In this document: one piece after another, positions 1 to 7,985 of the stretch | Layout: each line of letters opens with the position of its first letter | Position numbering within the stretch: position 1 is the first letter of the stretch | NCBI GenBank assembly: GCA_004138175.2 | Contig: RYFE02000042.1 | Span: 1-42,965, forward strand | Source of the DNA: Chloroflexales bacterium ZM16-3 | GTDB lineage: Bacteria; Chloroflexota; Chloroflexia; Chloroflexales; Chloroflexaceae | DNA: 42,965 nucleotides | Direction: 5' to 3' | Notes under the pieces: generated by a model | Told to the model about the DNA's origin: nothing | Seen by the model: the letters and a program-made list of their open reading frames with translations, nothing else | Databases searched by the model: none | Translations under genes and position numbers: made by a program

Positions 1-1
1 G

Positions 2-1159
2 GCGGCGATCGGGGTCGACCGCCGCCTGGCCGAGGGCCGCCTGGCCCGGGCGCTGCTGCCCGGCCTGGCCAAGCGACCGGGGGGCCAGCCGGAGCCGCCG
101 CTGCTGCCCGACTGGGGCGACCCGCTGACTCCCCCCTCGCCCGCCGCAGCGGGAGCGGGGGGCTGGGGGGGTGAGGGCCTTTCCGCCCTGCCGATGATCA
201 CCGTCGCCGAGCTTGCCGCTGGCGACAACCTGCTCATCGTCGGCAGCCGGGGCTCGGGCAAGACCACCCTGCTCCAGGCCATCCTCGCAAACCGCCAGCG
301 CCGCTGCTACATCCTCGACCCGCACAGCCACCCCGGCAAGTGGCCGAGTAACGCCAAGGTGCTCGGCGGCGGGCGCGACTTCGCCACCATCTACGCGGCG
401 CTCCTGCGCGGCGAGGACGAGCTGACCAAGCGGGCGCAGGCACTCAACACCAACGCCCAGGCCCGCTTCGCCCCCTTCACCCTGGCCTCCGACGAGTGGG
501 GCAGCGTCACCAGCGAGATCGTCGTCGGCAAAGACCAGGACCCGCCGGGCCGACTGATGATCCGCCTGCTGAAGGAGGGCCGCAAGTTTGGCATCTCCTT
601 CATCGGCTGCGCCCACGGGGACACCGCTGAAAGCCTGGGAAGCAAAGGGGATACGGCGGCATTCCGCGCATCGTTCGACTGGATCGTCTACTGTGGCGCA
701 TTTGTGGGCCGCGAGCTGCGCGACATCCCCGAGCTGGCCCGCAGCCTGCCGCTGGGCCGCACCCCCGAGGGCGGGACATTTCCGCTGATCGTCGTGGCTA
801 TCTCGCCAATCACCGGCGCACGTCGCCTGCTCGACCTGCGCGGGATAGGACAAGGTTTAGGGGCGGACAGAAAAAGTGTTTCTTGGAGCCATTCACCGCA
901 TCAGCAAAGGATCGCCCCCCCTCGCCCGCCGCAGCGGGAGAGGGGGCTGGGGGGTGAGGGCGTCCAGGCACCGCCGAACGACCGGACGGACGAACCGACC
1001 ACCTCCGCCCTGCGCACCCGCGAGGATCTGGTGCGGGCGCTGCTGGCCGCCGGCTGGGGCGTGACCCAGATCCGCGACACGCTCAAGGGCACCAACAGCG
1101 AGATCGGCGCGCTCGTGCGCCAGATCGAAGATGAGCAACTGCACCAAGGGAGATCATAA
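2..1159 (+). CDS. HerA/FtsK-superfamily ATPase, 5' end outside window
   Basis: The frame is open from base 2, so the gene begins before the window; the ATG at 194 is only an internal Met. A Walker A motif (GSRGSGKT) lies just after that Met, followed by a 'YILDPHSHPGKWP' stretch as in HerA/FtsK/A32-type DNA pumps and a Walker B-like 'LASDEW'. The C-terminus (last 50 residues) looks like a small helical DNA-binding tail. Family knowledge: such ATPases move DNA during conjugation, packaging or segregation. Here it starts a + strand run with a membrane protein 2 nt downstream, suggesting a membrane-linked DNA transfer or segregation role (inference). Two copies of a G-rich repeat (131-178, 915-961) are read through in frame, adding low-complexity peptide on both sides of the ATPase core. 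A relaxase is not visible, so conjugation is unproven. Confidence 0.7.
   Translation, partial: AAIGVDRRLAEGRLARALLPGLAKRPGGQPEPPLLPDWGDPLTPPSPAAAGAGGWGGEGLSALPMITVAELAAGDNLLIVGSRGSGKTTLLQAILANRQRRCYILDPHSHPGKWPSNAKVLGGGRDFATIYAALLRGEDELTKRAQALNTNAQARFAPFTLASDEWGSVTSEIVVGKDQDPPGRLMIRLLKEGRKFGISFIGCAHGDTAESLGSKGDTAAFRASFDWIVYCGAFVGRELRDIPELARSLPLGRTPEGGTFPLIVVAISPITGARRLLDLRGIGQGLGADRKSVSWSHSPHQQRIAPPRPPQRERGLGGEGVQAPPNDRTDEPTTSALRTREDLVRALLAAGWGVTQIRDTLKGTNSEIGALVRQIEDEQLHQGRS
131..178. repeat. G-rich interspersed repeat, copy 1
   Basis: A 48-bp unit of the form CCCCCCTCGCCCGCCGCAGC followed by GGGAGNGGGGG, CTGGGGGG and TGAGGGC. It is nearly identical to 915-961 and lies in the same reading frame of the ATPase gene without a stop. 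Its ends are loosely inverted (CCCCCTCGCCC and GGGNGAGGG), as in a short palindromic dispersed repeat. Confidence 0.7.
915..961. repeat. G-rich interspersed repeat, copy 2
   Basis: Second copy of the unit at 131-178. It encodes roughly 'PPRPPQRERGLGGEGV' between the ATPase core and the C-terminal helical tail. The entry frame differs from copy 1 by one base but the exit frame is the same, because copy 1 carries one extra G. Both copies keep the host gene open. Confidence 0.7.
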
Positions 1160-1161
1160 GC

Positions 1162-2076
1162 ATGGCCATCACCATCCGCGATCACGCGACCGCGCCAGCC
1201 CCGCTCGCCCAACAGCTCAGCATCGACCCGGCCCTGCTCGACCGCCCCGAGGCCCAGGCCGCCCGCCAGCGCGGCCTGCTGCGCGCCAAGCACGACGCCC
1301 TGCGCGCCGCCGAGGGCCTGGTCGGTTGGGCCAGACCGCTGCTGATCGGCGTGCTGATCGTCTCCTTCCTGCACCTCTGGCACCAGATCGCCCGCATCGC
1401 CCCCGAAGGCGTGCCCGCACTGCCGCTGCCCGCCTGGACGCACTGGCTGAGCGCGGCCCTGCTGACCATCAGCGTGGACGCGACGGCCCTCTACCTCGTC
1501 GCCACCCGCTCGGCGGCACAGTACGCCAAGCTAGGGAGCCAGGGCCGCGAGGCAGTTTGGTTCTTCTACCTGCTCACGGCGGCGCTGAACAGCCTGTTCG
1601 TGCTCTCGTATACGCCGGGGCTACCGGCAGCCGTGCAGAGCATCACCCCGGCGCTCTCGCTACTGGGAGCCATCCTGCTCGGGCTGCTGGTGCCCGTGAG
1701 CATCGCCGCCCTGGAGCGGGCCAGGCAGATCGCCGACGTGGCGAGGCTGAGCCTGCTGGTGGAGGTGGAGACCCTGCGGGGGCTGACAGAATCGGCGATC
1801 GGCACCCCGACCACACCCGCCCATCCCGCGTCCCCATCCGTTATGGGAGCTACGGAACCATCTGGCCCGATCCTGGGCGGGAAGCCAACGCGCTTCACGC
1901 TCGACACCGTCCTCAGCGCCCTGCGCAACGCCAACGGGCCGCTGCGCCCACAGGAGCTGCGCACGCAGCTGGGCTGCGGCGAGAGCACGATCCACCGCCT
2001 GCTCCAGGAAGGCATGACGGCCGGGACGATCACCCGCACGGAGCCGGGCGCCTACCAACTCCAGGCGCACGACTGA
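1162..2076 (+). CDS. Membrane protein with C-terminal winged helix
   Basis: 304 residues, start ATG 2 nt after the ATPase stop and preceded by GGGAG. A basic or charged N-terminal helix (about 1-55) is followed by four probable membrane segments (about 58-78, 92-112, 130-150, 160-185), then a polar helix and a Pro/Ser/Thr linker. The last 75 residues ('FTLDTVLSALRNANGPLRP...ESTIHRLLQEGMTAGTI') look like a winged-helix DNA-binding domain. The arrangement suggests a membrane-anchored DNA-binding protein working with the upstream ATPase, for example tethering or membrane-coupled regulation (inference). No named family recognised. Confidence 0.6.
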   Translation: MAITIRDHATAPAPLAQQLSIDPALLDRPEAQAARQRGLLRAKHDALRAAEGLVGWARPLLIGVLIVSFLHLWHQIARIAPEGVPALPLPAWTHWLSAALLTISVDATALYLVATRSAAQYAKLGSQGREAVWFFYLLTAALNSLFVLSYTPGLPAAVQSITPALSLLGAILLGLLVPVSIAALERARQIADVARLSLLVEVETLRGLTESAIGTPTTPAHPASPSVMGATEPSGPILGGKPTRFTLDTVLSALRNANGPLRPQELRTQLGCGESTIHRLLQEGMTAGTITRTEPGAYQLQAHD

Positions 2077-2150
2077 ACCAAGCACGGGTCGGGCAGCACC
2101 TTACCAACCAGATCACGCTCACTATCGGTATACAGATGCCGATGCGCCAG

Positions 2151-2179
2151 TTGACAGGAGCAGGCGTCTCCGTTACAAC
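2151..2179 (+). promoter_or_regulatory. Candidate sigma70 promoter for the 2336 gene
   Basis: TTGACA at 2151-2156, a 17-nt spacer and TACAAC at 2174-2179, in the 259-nt gap before the RecG-C-like gene. The -35 is perfect, the -10 moderate. Confidence 0.4.
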
Positions 2180-2335
2180 AAATCCACAACAAACACGGCC
2201 GACGCACGATCACGTTCGATACCATCAAGCAGATCGCATCGCCCTCGGCCCGAAGCAAAAGCACGTCTTCCCCGCCACGCTAGAGGAAGACCAGCCAGAG
2301 AAGGCGACGGGCGCAGCAGGACACCGAGGAGAGCT

Positions 2336-3406
2336 ATGAGCGCGGCCGACAACCATGACTTCATCGATCCCGCCAGCTTCCGCAGCATCGATAGCCTGGC
2401 GATCCGCGACACCCACCCGGGCATGCTGAACATGGATCGGGTCAGGCTGCATGTACAGCGGGCAATCGAGCGCCGGCGCTACGACGGGCCGATCGACAGC
2501 GATGACCCGACCGTCTACCTCATCCACAGCCGCTGCCTGATCGCCGACGGCGACGAGCACCGCGTGACCCCGGCCGGCCTACTCTGCTTCGGCTACAACC
2601 CCCAGGAGGTTCTGCCGCACGCCGTCGTGAACCTGACCCACTACCGAGGCACGGTGCCCGACTCCACCGACGCCGTCCATATCGAGCGCAACATTGACGG
2701 CACGATCTTCGACCAGCTCGCCCGCGTGGAGGAATACCTCTCCAAGAACACCCACCACGGCATGACCATCCGCCCAGGCAGCTTCGAGCGGGTCGAGATC
2801 GACGAGTACCCCTCCGTGGTGATGCGCGAGCTGAGCGTCAACATGCTCGCCCACCGCGACTATCGGGAGATCCATACGGCGGCCCGTGTCCAGCTCTTCG
2901 CCAACCACATCGAGTGGATGAACCCAGGCGGCCTCCCAGAGGGCGTGACAATCGATCAGCTGCTAGTGACCCAGAAGAGCCGCAACCCGGTGCTATTCTC
3001 CATCCTCTGGGAGAGCGGCCTGATTGAGGGGGTTGGCCAGGGACTCGACACAGTCGTTGCAGTGCTGGCCCGCGAGCAGATGCAGCCACCGCGATTTGAG
3101 GATATGAGCCACCGCTTTTTTGTGGCCACCGTGATGGGCCGACCGCTGGAGACCTTCTACGCCAGCGACATTTACTCACGGCTCTCCGACCGCCAGCGGC
3201 GCATCCTGGCGATCATCCGCGCCCAGGGCGATGTATCTACAAGCGATATTGTTGCCGGGTTCGGCGGTAGCTTCACCCAGCGCTCCGTCCAGCGCGATAT
3301 CAAGGAGCTGCTCAAGATCGGCCTGATCCAAACGATTGGCGGCTCGCACATGACTCGCTATCGCCTCTACGACACCCCACCCGATCAGCCATCGCTCCCC
3401 CTGTAA
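2336..3406 (+). CDS. RecG-C-like (HATPase_4) transcriptional regulator
   Basis: 356 residues, ATG preceded by GAGGAGAG. Residues about 20-270 match the 'ATP-dependent DNA helicase RecG, C-terminal' (HATPase_4) family: 'VTPAGLLCFGYNPQ', 'ALREVSVNMLAHRDY'-like 'VMRELSVNMLAHRDYRE', 'EWMNPGGLPEGVT', 'RNPVLFSILWESGLIEGVGQGLDTV'. The usual N-terminal AlbA_2 (Schlafen) DNA-binding domain is missing or reduced to about 20 residues. The C-terminus (about 285-350) is a winged helix ('RQRRILAIIRAQGDVSTSDIVAGF'). Such proteins are usually annotated as transcription regulators; true helicase motifs are absent. It lies just upstream of the palindrome cluster 3411-3617, which is a plausible binding target (inference). 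Confidence 0.75.
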   Translation: MSAADNHDFIDPASFRSIDSLAIRDTHPGMLNMDRVRLHVQRAIERRRYDGPIDSDDPTVYLIHSRCLIADGDEHRVTPAGLLCFGYNPQEVLPHAVVNLTHYRGTVPDSTDAVHIERNIDGTIFDQLARVEEYLSKNTHHGMTIRPGSFERVEIDEYPSVVMRELSVNMLAHRDYREIHTAARVQLFANHIEWMNPGGLPEGVTIDQLLVTQKSRNPVLFSILWESGLIEGVGQGLDTVVAVLAREQMQPPRFEDMSHRFFVATVMGRPLETFYASDIYSRLSDRQRRILAIIRAQGDVSTSDIVAGFGGSFTQRSVQRDIKELLKIGLIQTIGGSHMTRYRLYDTPPDQPSLPL

Positions 3407-3410
3407 CCTA

Positions 3411-3617
3411 CGCGACACACGCGACATTTCTTGTCGCGCAACGACCCAACCGCACCTACGTTGACCCGATAAGCTGGCTCCACGCGACATGCGCGACATT
3501 TTTTGTCGCGCATGTCGCGTAGCACCCCGATGCGCCCACCTTGCGCGACACGCGCGACATTTTTTGTCGCGCGTGTCGCGGCCATGTCGCGAAAGTCCCG
3601 CTAAACTGTCGCGCAGG
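3411..3617. repeat. Cluster of long palindromes with TGTCGCG/CGCGACA motifs
   Basis: Three hairpin-forming units and extra half-sites fill this intergenic stretch: CGCGACA-5 nt-TGTCGCG (3420-3438); a perfect 17-bp inverted repeat around TTTTT (3482-3520); a perfect 16-bp inverted repeat around TTTTT (3544-3580); then isolated TGTCGCG at about 3584-3591 and 3607-3613. Each arm of the larger units itself holds two CGCGACA motifs. The pattern fits a replication origin iteron array or multi-site operator placed ahead of the primase-helicase gene. Terminator function for the upstream gene is less likely because the T-run is in the loop, not after the stem. Confidence 0.75.
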
Positions 3618-3621
3618 TATC

Positions 3622-3650
3622 TTCTCAACACCGCATTGAATTGGTAAAAT
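3622..3650 (+). promoter_or_regulatory. Candidate extended -10 promoter for primase-helicase
   Basis: TTCTCA (3622-3627), 17-nt spacer, TAAAAT (3645-3650) preceded by TGG (extended -10). A TGTCGCG motif ends 9 nt upstream of the -35, which would allow regulation by whatever binds the palindrome cluster. A 210-270 nt leader without recognisable gene follows (3651-3862). Confidence 0.35.
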
Positions 3651-3862
3651 CAGGTCACTTGTACTGTTGCTGATTTGCTAGCCAGATCATCACCACAGCC
3701 ACCGACGAGCTCTACTACATAACACGAGAAAACCTGCTTGGCCCTCACTCACACGAGGGCAGCACGTCCATAGCCACGGCCACACCGCCGAGGCGTAGCT
3801 TCGTATTGCCTTTGTTCGCGACCATCACATCATAGGGCACTCCGCTGAATCTCACACTGCCA

Positions 3863-6800
3863 ATGGCCGCCGTGAGCTGGCTTTGTGTTGCCATAAACAG
3901 CGAGTGCGGGGAGCACCCCGTGCGACCAGTAGAAAAGATCCACCCGAGCTTACCGCCCCTGCGCCTGGTCAACCGGCGCACGTTAGAACACGTCGGAGCC
4001 TGCCCCTTCTGCGGCGGCGACCACCGCAGCGACCGCTTCCACGTCTGGATGGAGCCCGGAAAAGAGCGCTTCTGGTGCCGGGCCTGCGACGCCAAGGGCC
4101 CGCTGAAAAAGCTGCTCGGCGAGGAGATTCAACCACGCGCCATCGTCAACCGCCAGCAAACGTCTCGTCCGATCGCCCAGCCCAACCCAGCGCACATCGC
4201 CCACTACCGCCAGATCTACGCCATGATCGCGCTCTGGGGCCACACCCTGCTGCTTGATGAGGCCAACCCCGAGCCCCTGGCCTACATCCGCCAGCGCGGT
4301 ATCACGGAGGCAATGATCGGCCACCAGCTGCTCGGCGTCACCCTGCGCGACCCGACGGCCATCCCCGATCTACTGCGCCGCGAGTGTCCCGATCTCCTGC
4401 CCTACGCCGAGGCCGCCGGCGTGCTCATCCGCGACGCGAGCGGCGATCTGCGCGCCCACCCCAACCTCTGCGGCGCCCTGCTCTTCCCCTACCTGGCCGA
4501 TGGAGAGGTCGTCGACCTGCGCGCCCGCTCCTTCCCCGGCAAGGGCTACCGCTCGCTCCCCGGCGGCTATAGCGAGCGTGGCGCGACCGCCCCCTTCGGC
4601 TGGGACAGCCTCGATGGCGGCGACACGATCATCCTCACCGAGGGCGAGTTCAAGGCCCTCGCCGTCACCCAGGCATATCGCGCCGACACGCTCAGCCTGC
4701 CCGCCCTCGCCCACCCCGGCCTCTCCTACCTCCGCGAGGAGTGGGCCGCCCAACTGATGGCCCGCGGCGTCCGCACCGTCATCCTCGCCTACGACAGCGG
4801 CCCGCGCCCGGTCAAGGACGGCGCGCTCCAGCTCGCCCCCGAGGAGACCTGGAGCATCCGCCACGGCCTGCGCCTGGCCGCCGCCGGCCTCGACGTGCGC
4901 GTGCTGCGCCTGCCGCTCGACCCCGGCCAGCAGAAGGCCGACCTCGACGCCTTCCTGCTTGACCACCACCCCGCCCGGCTCCAGCACCTGATCGACAGCG
5001 CCCCCAGCCTGCGCGACTACCACCGCTCTCTGCCGCGCCACCTGCTCCAGCAGGCCAACATCGATCTGCCCGGCAGCTACCCGACACGCCGCGCCCGCCC
5101 GCAGCGCCTGGAGGCGTCAGCGGCCCGCCCGGCCGCGCCACCGCCCAGCGTCAGCCTGGAGCAGATCCGCGCCCAGATCGCCCAGCTTGTCCAGCAGCAC
5201 GCCACCGACGGCCAGGGCTTCCTCGTCCTCGCCCACGCCCCCGGCGTCGGCAAGGGCCACAACACCGTGGAGGGCCTGCGGGCACACCTGCGCAACGCCG
5301 AGTCCCCCGGCCAGATCGTCTGGACCGCCCCGCGCAAGCAGCAGATCCACGACCAGACCGGCCTCGACCTCATCCCGCTCCACGGGCGCAACGACGGCAA
5401 CTGCCGACGGCTGGCCGAGGCCCAGACCCTGGCCGCCAAGGGCTACCCCGTACGCCAGGCGCTCTGCGAGCGCCGCTGCCCCTTCGTCGATCACTGTCCC
5501 TACCTCCGCCAGTTCGGCGTCGAGGCCGACCGCTTCGCCCCCCAGCCGCTCCTGCTCGCCACCGGCTGGTGGCAGGAGGCCGGCGTGCTGGTCATGGACG
5601 AGTTCAACCCGGCCCAGCTCACCAACCAGGTCACGCTCTCCAGCGCGGACCTCGCCGCAATCGGGCGGAGCGCGGACTGCCCCCACACCCAGGCACTCCT
5701 GCGCTGGATGGGCCAGATCCTCGGAACTACCAGCGACCGCACCCTCACCGGCGGGCTGCTGCTCGCCGAGCTGGACGCCGCCGCCCGCGCCGAGGGGCTC
5801 GCCTTCGCTGCCACCCTCACCGCCGCCGAGGCCACCCTGCCCGACGCGGCCCAGCAGGCGCTGCTGCCCGGCATCCCCAACGGCGCGCCCCTGGCCGCAT
5901 TCCAGGCCCTGCCGCCCAATTACCGCACCGTGCTGATCCGCCAACTGGCCCGCGAGCAGCGCCGCCACCGCATGGGCACCGCCTTCACCAGCCGGATCGA
6001 GGTCGGCAATGGCCTGCTGCGCCTGTTCCTCCGCCACGAGCACCTGATCGCCCAGCTCGCCAACCCGCAGCAGCCCAAGATCATCCTCGACGCCACCGTC
6101 AACACGCCGCTGCTCCAGGCGATCTTCCCCGACACGCCCATCCAGATCGAGCAGCCACCCCGCACCGACCAGGCCACGGTGATCCAAGTCATCTCCCGCG
6201 ACTGGGCCAAGAGCACCCTGCACGGCCCGCGCCGCGACCAATGGTACGACGCGGTGGCCCAGCACATCCGGCCTGCCCGACCGACCCTGGTGGTCTGCAC
6301 GCTGGCCGCTGCGGACGACCTGCGGCGGGCGCTCGCCGCGCGCGGCCACCCCGATGTTGTCGTGGCCCATTATGGCGCGCTGCGCGGCACGAATGCCTAC
6401 ACGGGCTATGACGTGATATTGGCCCAAGTCTACCACCCCAACCTGGAGGCGATCACCCGCGCGGGCCGGGCGCTGTTCGCCGACGACGCCGAGGCGCTCG
6501 ACGAGCGGATCATCACCACCGACCAGGTGCTGACGGACGCGACCGGGGCGCGCTGGGCGGTGCAGGTGCCCACCTTCGCCGACGCACGGCTGGCAGCACT
6601 GCTGGAGAGCCAGCGCGAGGCCGAGATGGTGCAGTGCGCCATGCGCGGGCGGCCACTCGACCACCCAGAGGTGCAGATCACCCTGCTCTTTGGCCTGCCC
6701 ATCCCCGGACTGACCCCAACCGAGATCCGCGAGGACACGCCTTCGCCGACAAGCAACGGCGGACGACAGGCCGCCGCCGTGCTGAAGATCATCGCGAGCG

Positions 6801-7264
6801 CAAAGGTGCTCCTGGAGATGGGGCAGACCCGACTCGCAGCAATAGAGCTGGCGCAGGCGGCGGAGGTAAGCGAAGTAACGGTGCGAACACACTGGAAGGT
6901 AGTCGCCGAGACCCTCGGACTCAGCGACGAGGAGGATGCTACCCCGTCCAAACGATGCCGACGCTATCGCCGGCGTGTGCTTGTGTCCACGGCCACCGAG
7001 CGGGATACAGCGGGTGAAAGTACGGATCAGGCGGATAATAAAGACTCTCTTACGTGCCTGATCCATACCGCTGAACCTGACCAGCCGATCAGTGCCAACG
7101 TGAGCGAAACGGCGCAGATGGTGGAATCCGTGCCTGCGAACGAGAAGAAACTGGCGCATGCGAGCTCTTCGCTGTCTCCATGCCTGTCTAAGCCACTGGC
7201 TATGTCCTCCGCTCCTTCTCGCCCACAGGTGCGCTTTGTGCGCCGGGCGTCGCCCAGCGGCTGA
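3863..7264 (+). CDS. Primase-helicase fusion, likely plasmid replication protein
   Basis: 1133 residues from the ATG at 3863; a GTG at 3920 behind GGGGAG may be the true start. Order of parts (numbering from 3863): zinc ribbon C47-x2-C50-x21-C72-x2-C75; TOPRIM-like region with E260 ('ILTEGEFKAL') and D311 ('LAYDSGP'); linker; P-loop APGVGKGHN with K464; four cysteines C514-x20-C535-x3-C539-x5-C545, resembling the Fe-S cluster of XPD/DinG helicases; 'VLVMDEFN' Walker B at about 579; a second helicase-like half; and a C-terminal HTH at about 975-1030 ('AAEVSEVTVRTHWKVV'). Family knowledge: CHC2/TOPRIM proteins make primers and DinG/XPD proteins unwind DNA. Fusion in one chain next to a palindrome array and parAB suggests the element's replication initiator/primase (inference). 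The last 150 residues are less GC-rich and less conserved-looking. Confidence 0.75.
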   Translation: MAAVSWLCVAINSECGEHPVRPVEKIHPSLPPLRLVNRRTLEHVGACPFCGGDHRSDRFHVWMEPGKERFWCRACDAKGPLKKLLGEEIQPRAIVNRQQTSRPIAQPNPAHIAHYRQIYAMIALWGHTLLLDEANPEPLAYIRQRGITEAMIGHQLLGVTLRDPTAIPDLLRRECPDLLPYAEAAGVLIRDASGDLRAHPNLCGALLFPYLADGEVVDLRARSFPGKGYRSLPGGYSERGATAPFGWDSLDGGDTIILTEGEFKALAVTQAYRADTLSLPALAHPGLSYLREEWAAQLMARGVRTVILAYDSGPRPVKDGALQLAPEETWSIRHGLRLAAAGLDVRVLRLPLDPGQQKADLDAFLLDHHPARLQHLIDSAPSLRDYHRSLPRHLLQQANIDLPGSYPTRRARPQRLEASAARPAAPPPSVSLEQIRAQIAQLVQQHATDGQGFLVLAHAPGVGKGHNTVEGLRAHLRNAESPGQIVWTAPRKQQIHDQTGLDLIPLHGRNDGNCRRLAEAQTLAAKGYPVRQALCERRCPFVDHCPYLRQFGVEADRFAPQPLLLATGWWQEAGVLVMDEFNPAQLTNQVTLSSADLAAIGRSADCPHTQALLRWMGQILGTTSDRTLTGGLLLAELDAAARAEGLAFAATLTAAEATLPDAAQQALLPGIPNGAPLAAFQALPPNYRTVLIRQLAREQRRHRMGTAFTSRIEVGNGLLRLFLRHEHLIAQLANPQQPKIILDATVNTPLLQAIFPDTPIQIEQPPRTDQATVIQVISRDWAKSTLHGPRRDQWYDAVAQHIRPARPTLVVCTLAAADDLRRALAARGHPDVVVAHYGALRGTNAYTGYDVILAQVYHPNLEAITRAGRALFADDAEALDERIITTDQVLTDATGARWAVQVPTFADARLAALLESQREAEMVQCAMRGRPLDHPEVQITLLFGLPIPGLTPTEIREDTPSPTSNGGRQAAAVLKIIASAKVLLEMGQTRLAAIELAQAAEVSEVTVRTHWKVVAETLGLSDEEDATPSKRCRRYRRRVLVSTATERDTAGESTDQADNKDSLTCLIHTAEPDQPISANVSETAQMVESVPANEKKLAHASSSLSPCLSKPLAMSSAPSRPQVRFVRRASPSG

Positions 7265-7285
7265 ATCCGCGGGCTATCGTCTGCA

Positions 7286-7328
7286 AAGCCCGTCTTCGCG
7301 GCCTCGGCCAGCCCGCGAAGGCGGGCTT
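7286..7328. terminator. Strong hairpin after the primase-helicase
   Basis: Arms AAGCCCGTCTTCGCGG (7286-7301) and CCGCGAAGGCGGGCTT (7313-7328) pair over 16 positions with a single G-T pair and an 11-nt loop. It starts 21 nt after the stop codon. There is no T-run on the + side, so it may instead be a dispersed REP-like hairpin. Confidence 0.4.
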
Positions 7329-7461
7329 CACAGAAACCGTAGCCCGCCCGTTTACGGGCCGGGCACGCGCAGGGTGACAGCGTGCCTTTTATGCTACGCA
7401 GGATCTGGGATGGTTGGTCTTGCGTTGCTCATGCTGCGCATACATAACTAGCTATGTACAA

Positions 7462-7490
7462 TTGACGGCTTGTCAACTGGCGCGTATAAT
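7462..7490 (+). promoter_or_regulatory. Consensus promoter with overlapping operator
   Basis: TTGACG (7462-7467), exactly 17 nt, TATAAT (7485-7490). The -35 is part of the inverted repeat TTGAC-GGCTT-GTCAA (7462-7476), which fits an autorepressor site for the HTH protein encoded 38 nt downstream. A second inverted repeat, TACATA-N7-TATGTA, sits at 7441-7459. Confidence 0.65.
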
Positions 7491-7527
7491 CGTCGCATAT
7501 CTGTTCGCCACGCTGATGAGGATGATC

Positions 7528-7767
7528 ATGCCGCAGCCGCACCTTCGTCTGCGTGTCAAAGAATTGGCTCAGGCCCGAGGCTGGACGATCGACACCCTTG
7601 CACGCGAGGTCGGGCTCTCGACTTCCCAGATGGGGCGTCTTTTCCAGAATCGTAGCCAGCCATCCTATACCACTGCCTGGCAGATCGCTCGCATCCTCAA
7701 TGTTGCTATCGAGGACCTAGCGGTTGAGGATCGCGCGTCGGTGGATCAGGTGGTGCCCTCGGGGTAG
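7528..7767 (+). CDS. Small XRE/Cro-type HTH regulator
   Basis: 79 residues from the ATG at 7528, chosen over earlier in-frame Met codons because TGAGGA stands just ahead and the promoter's -10 ends at 7490. The whole protein is one HTH: 'LRVKELAQARGWTIDTLARE-VGLSTSQMGRLFQ' then 'TAWQIARILNVAIEDLAVED'. It is likely a repressor acting on its own promoter and perhaps on the downstream parAB operon (inference from the inverted repeat over the -35 and from position). Confidence 0.7.
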   Translation: MPQPHLRLRVKELAQARGWTIDTLAREVGLSTSQMGRLFQNRSQPSYTTAWQIARILNVAIEDLAVEDRASVDQVVPSG

Positions 7768-7783
7768 CGAGAAGTCTGTAGGA

Positions 7784-7917
7784 GGGGGCACACTGTGCCC
7801 CCCTGGTATTTTCGGCACTCTGATGACGAAAATGCCACAATAAGCAATGATCACCCCAGCGAAGAGGGGGCACAGTGTGCCCCTTGGCATTTTCGGCGTC
7901 CCAATGCTGAAAATGGC
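7784..7917. repeat. Tandem palindromes before parA, candidate parS centromere
   Basis: Two copies of a composite unit, offset by about 82 bp. Each starts with a GC palindrome (GGGGGCACA-C-TGTGCCCCC at 7784-7802; GGGGCACA-G-TGTGCCCC at 7867-7883), followed by an inverted pair around TTTTC/GAAAA (TGGTATTTTCG 7804-7814 with CGAAAATGCCA 7827-7837; TTGGCATTTTCGGC 7884-7897 with GCTGAAAATGGC 7906-7917). A half copy (GTGCCCCCGTG) follows at about 7933. Position directly ahead of parA fits a ParB binding centromere and/or ParA operator. Confidence 0.65.
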
Positions 7918-7985
7918 GATATACGATACGTCGTGCCCCCGTGTGTGTTTACGTGAAGGTGCCGCCAGCCTTGAAAGGACTCGTC

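Noticed and set aside
3482-3580. Hairpins as intrinsic terminators of the 2336 gene
   Set aside because: The T-run lies in the loop rather than after the stem, and several related units recur; better explained as binding or origin sites.
5117-7159. 680-codon open frame antisense to the primase-helicase
   Set aside because: Mirror of high-GC codon bias; no family features, Gly/Leu/Val/Gln-rich shadow sequence.
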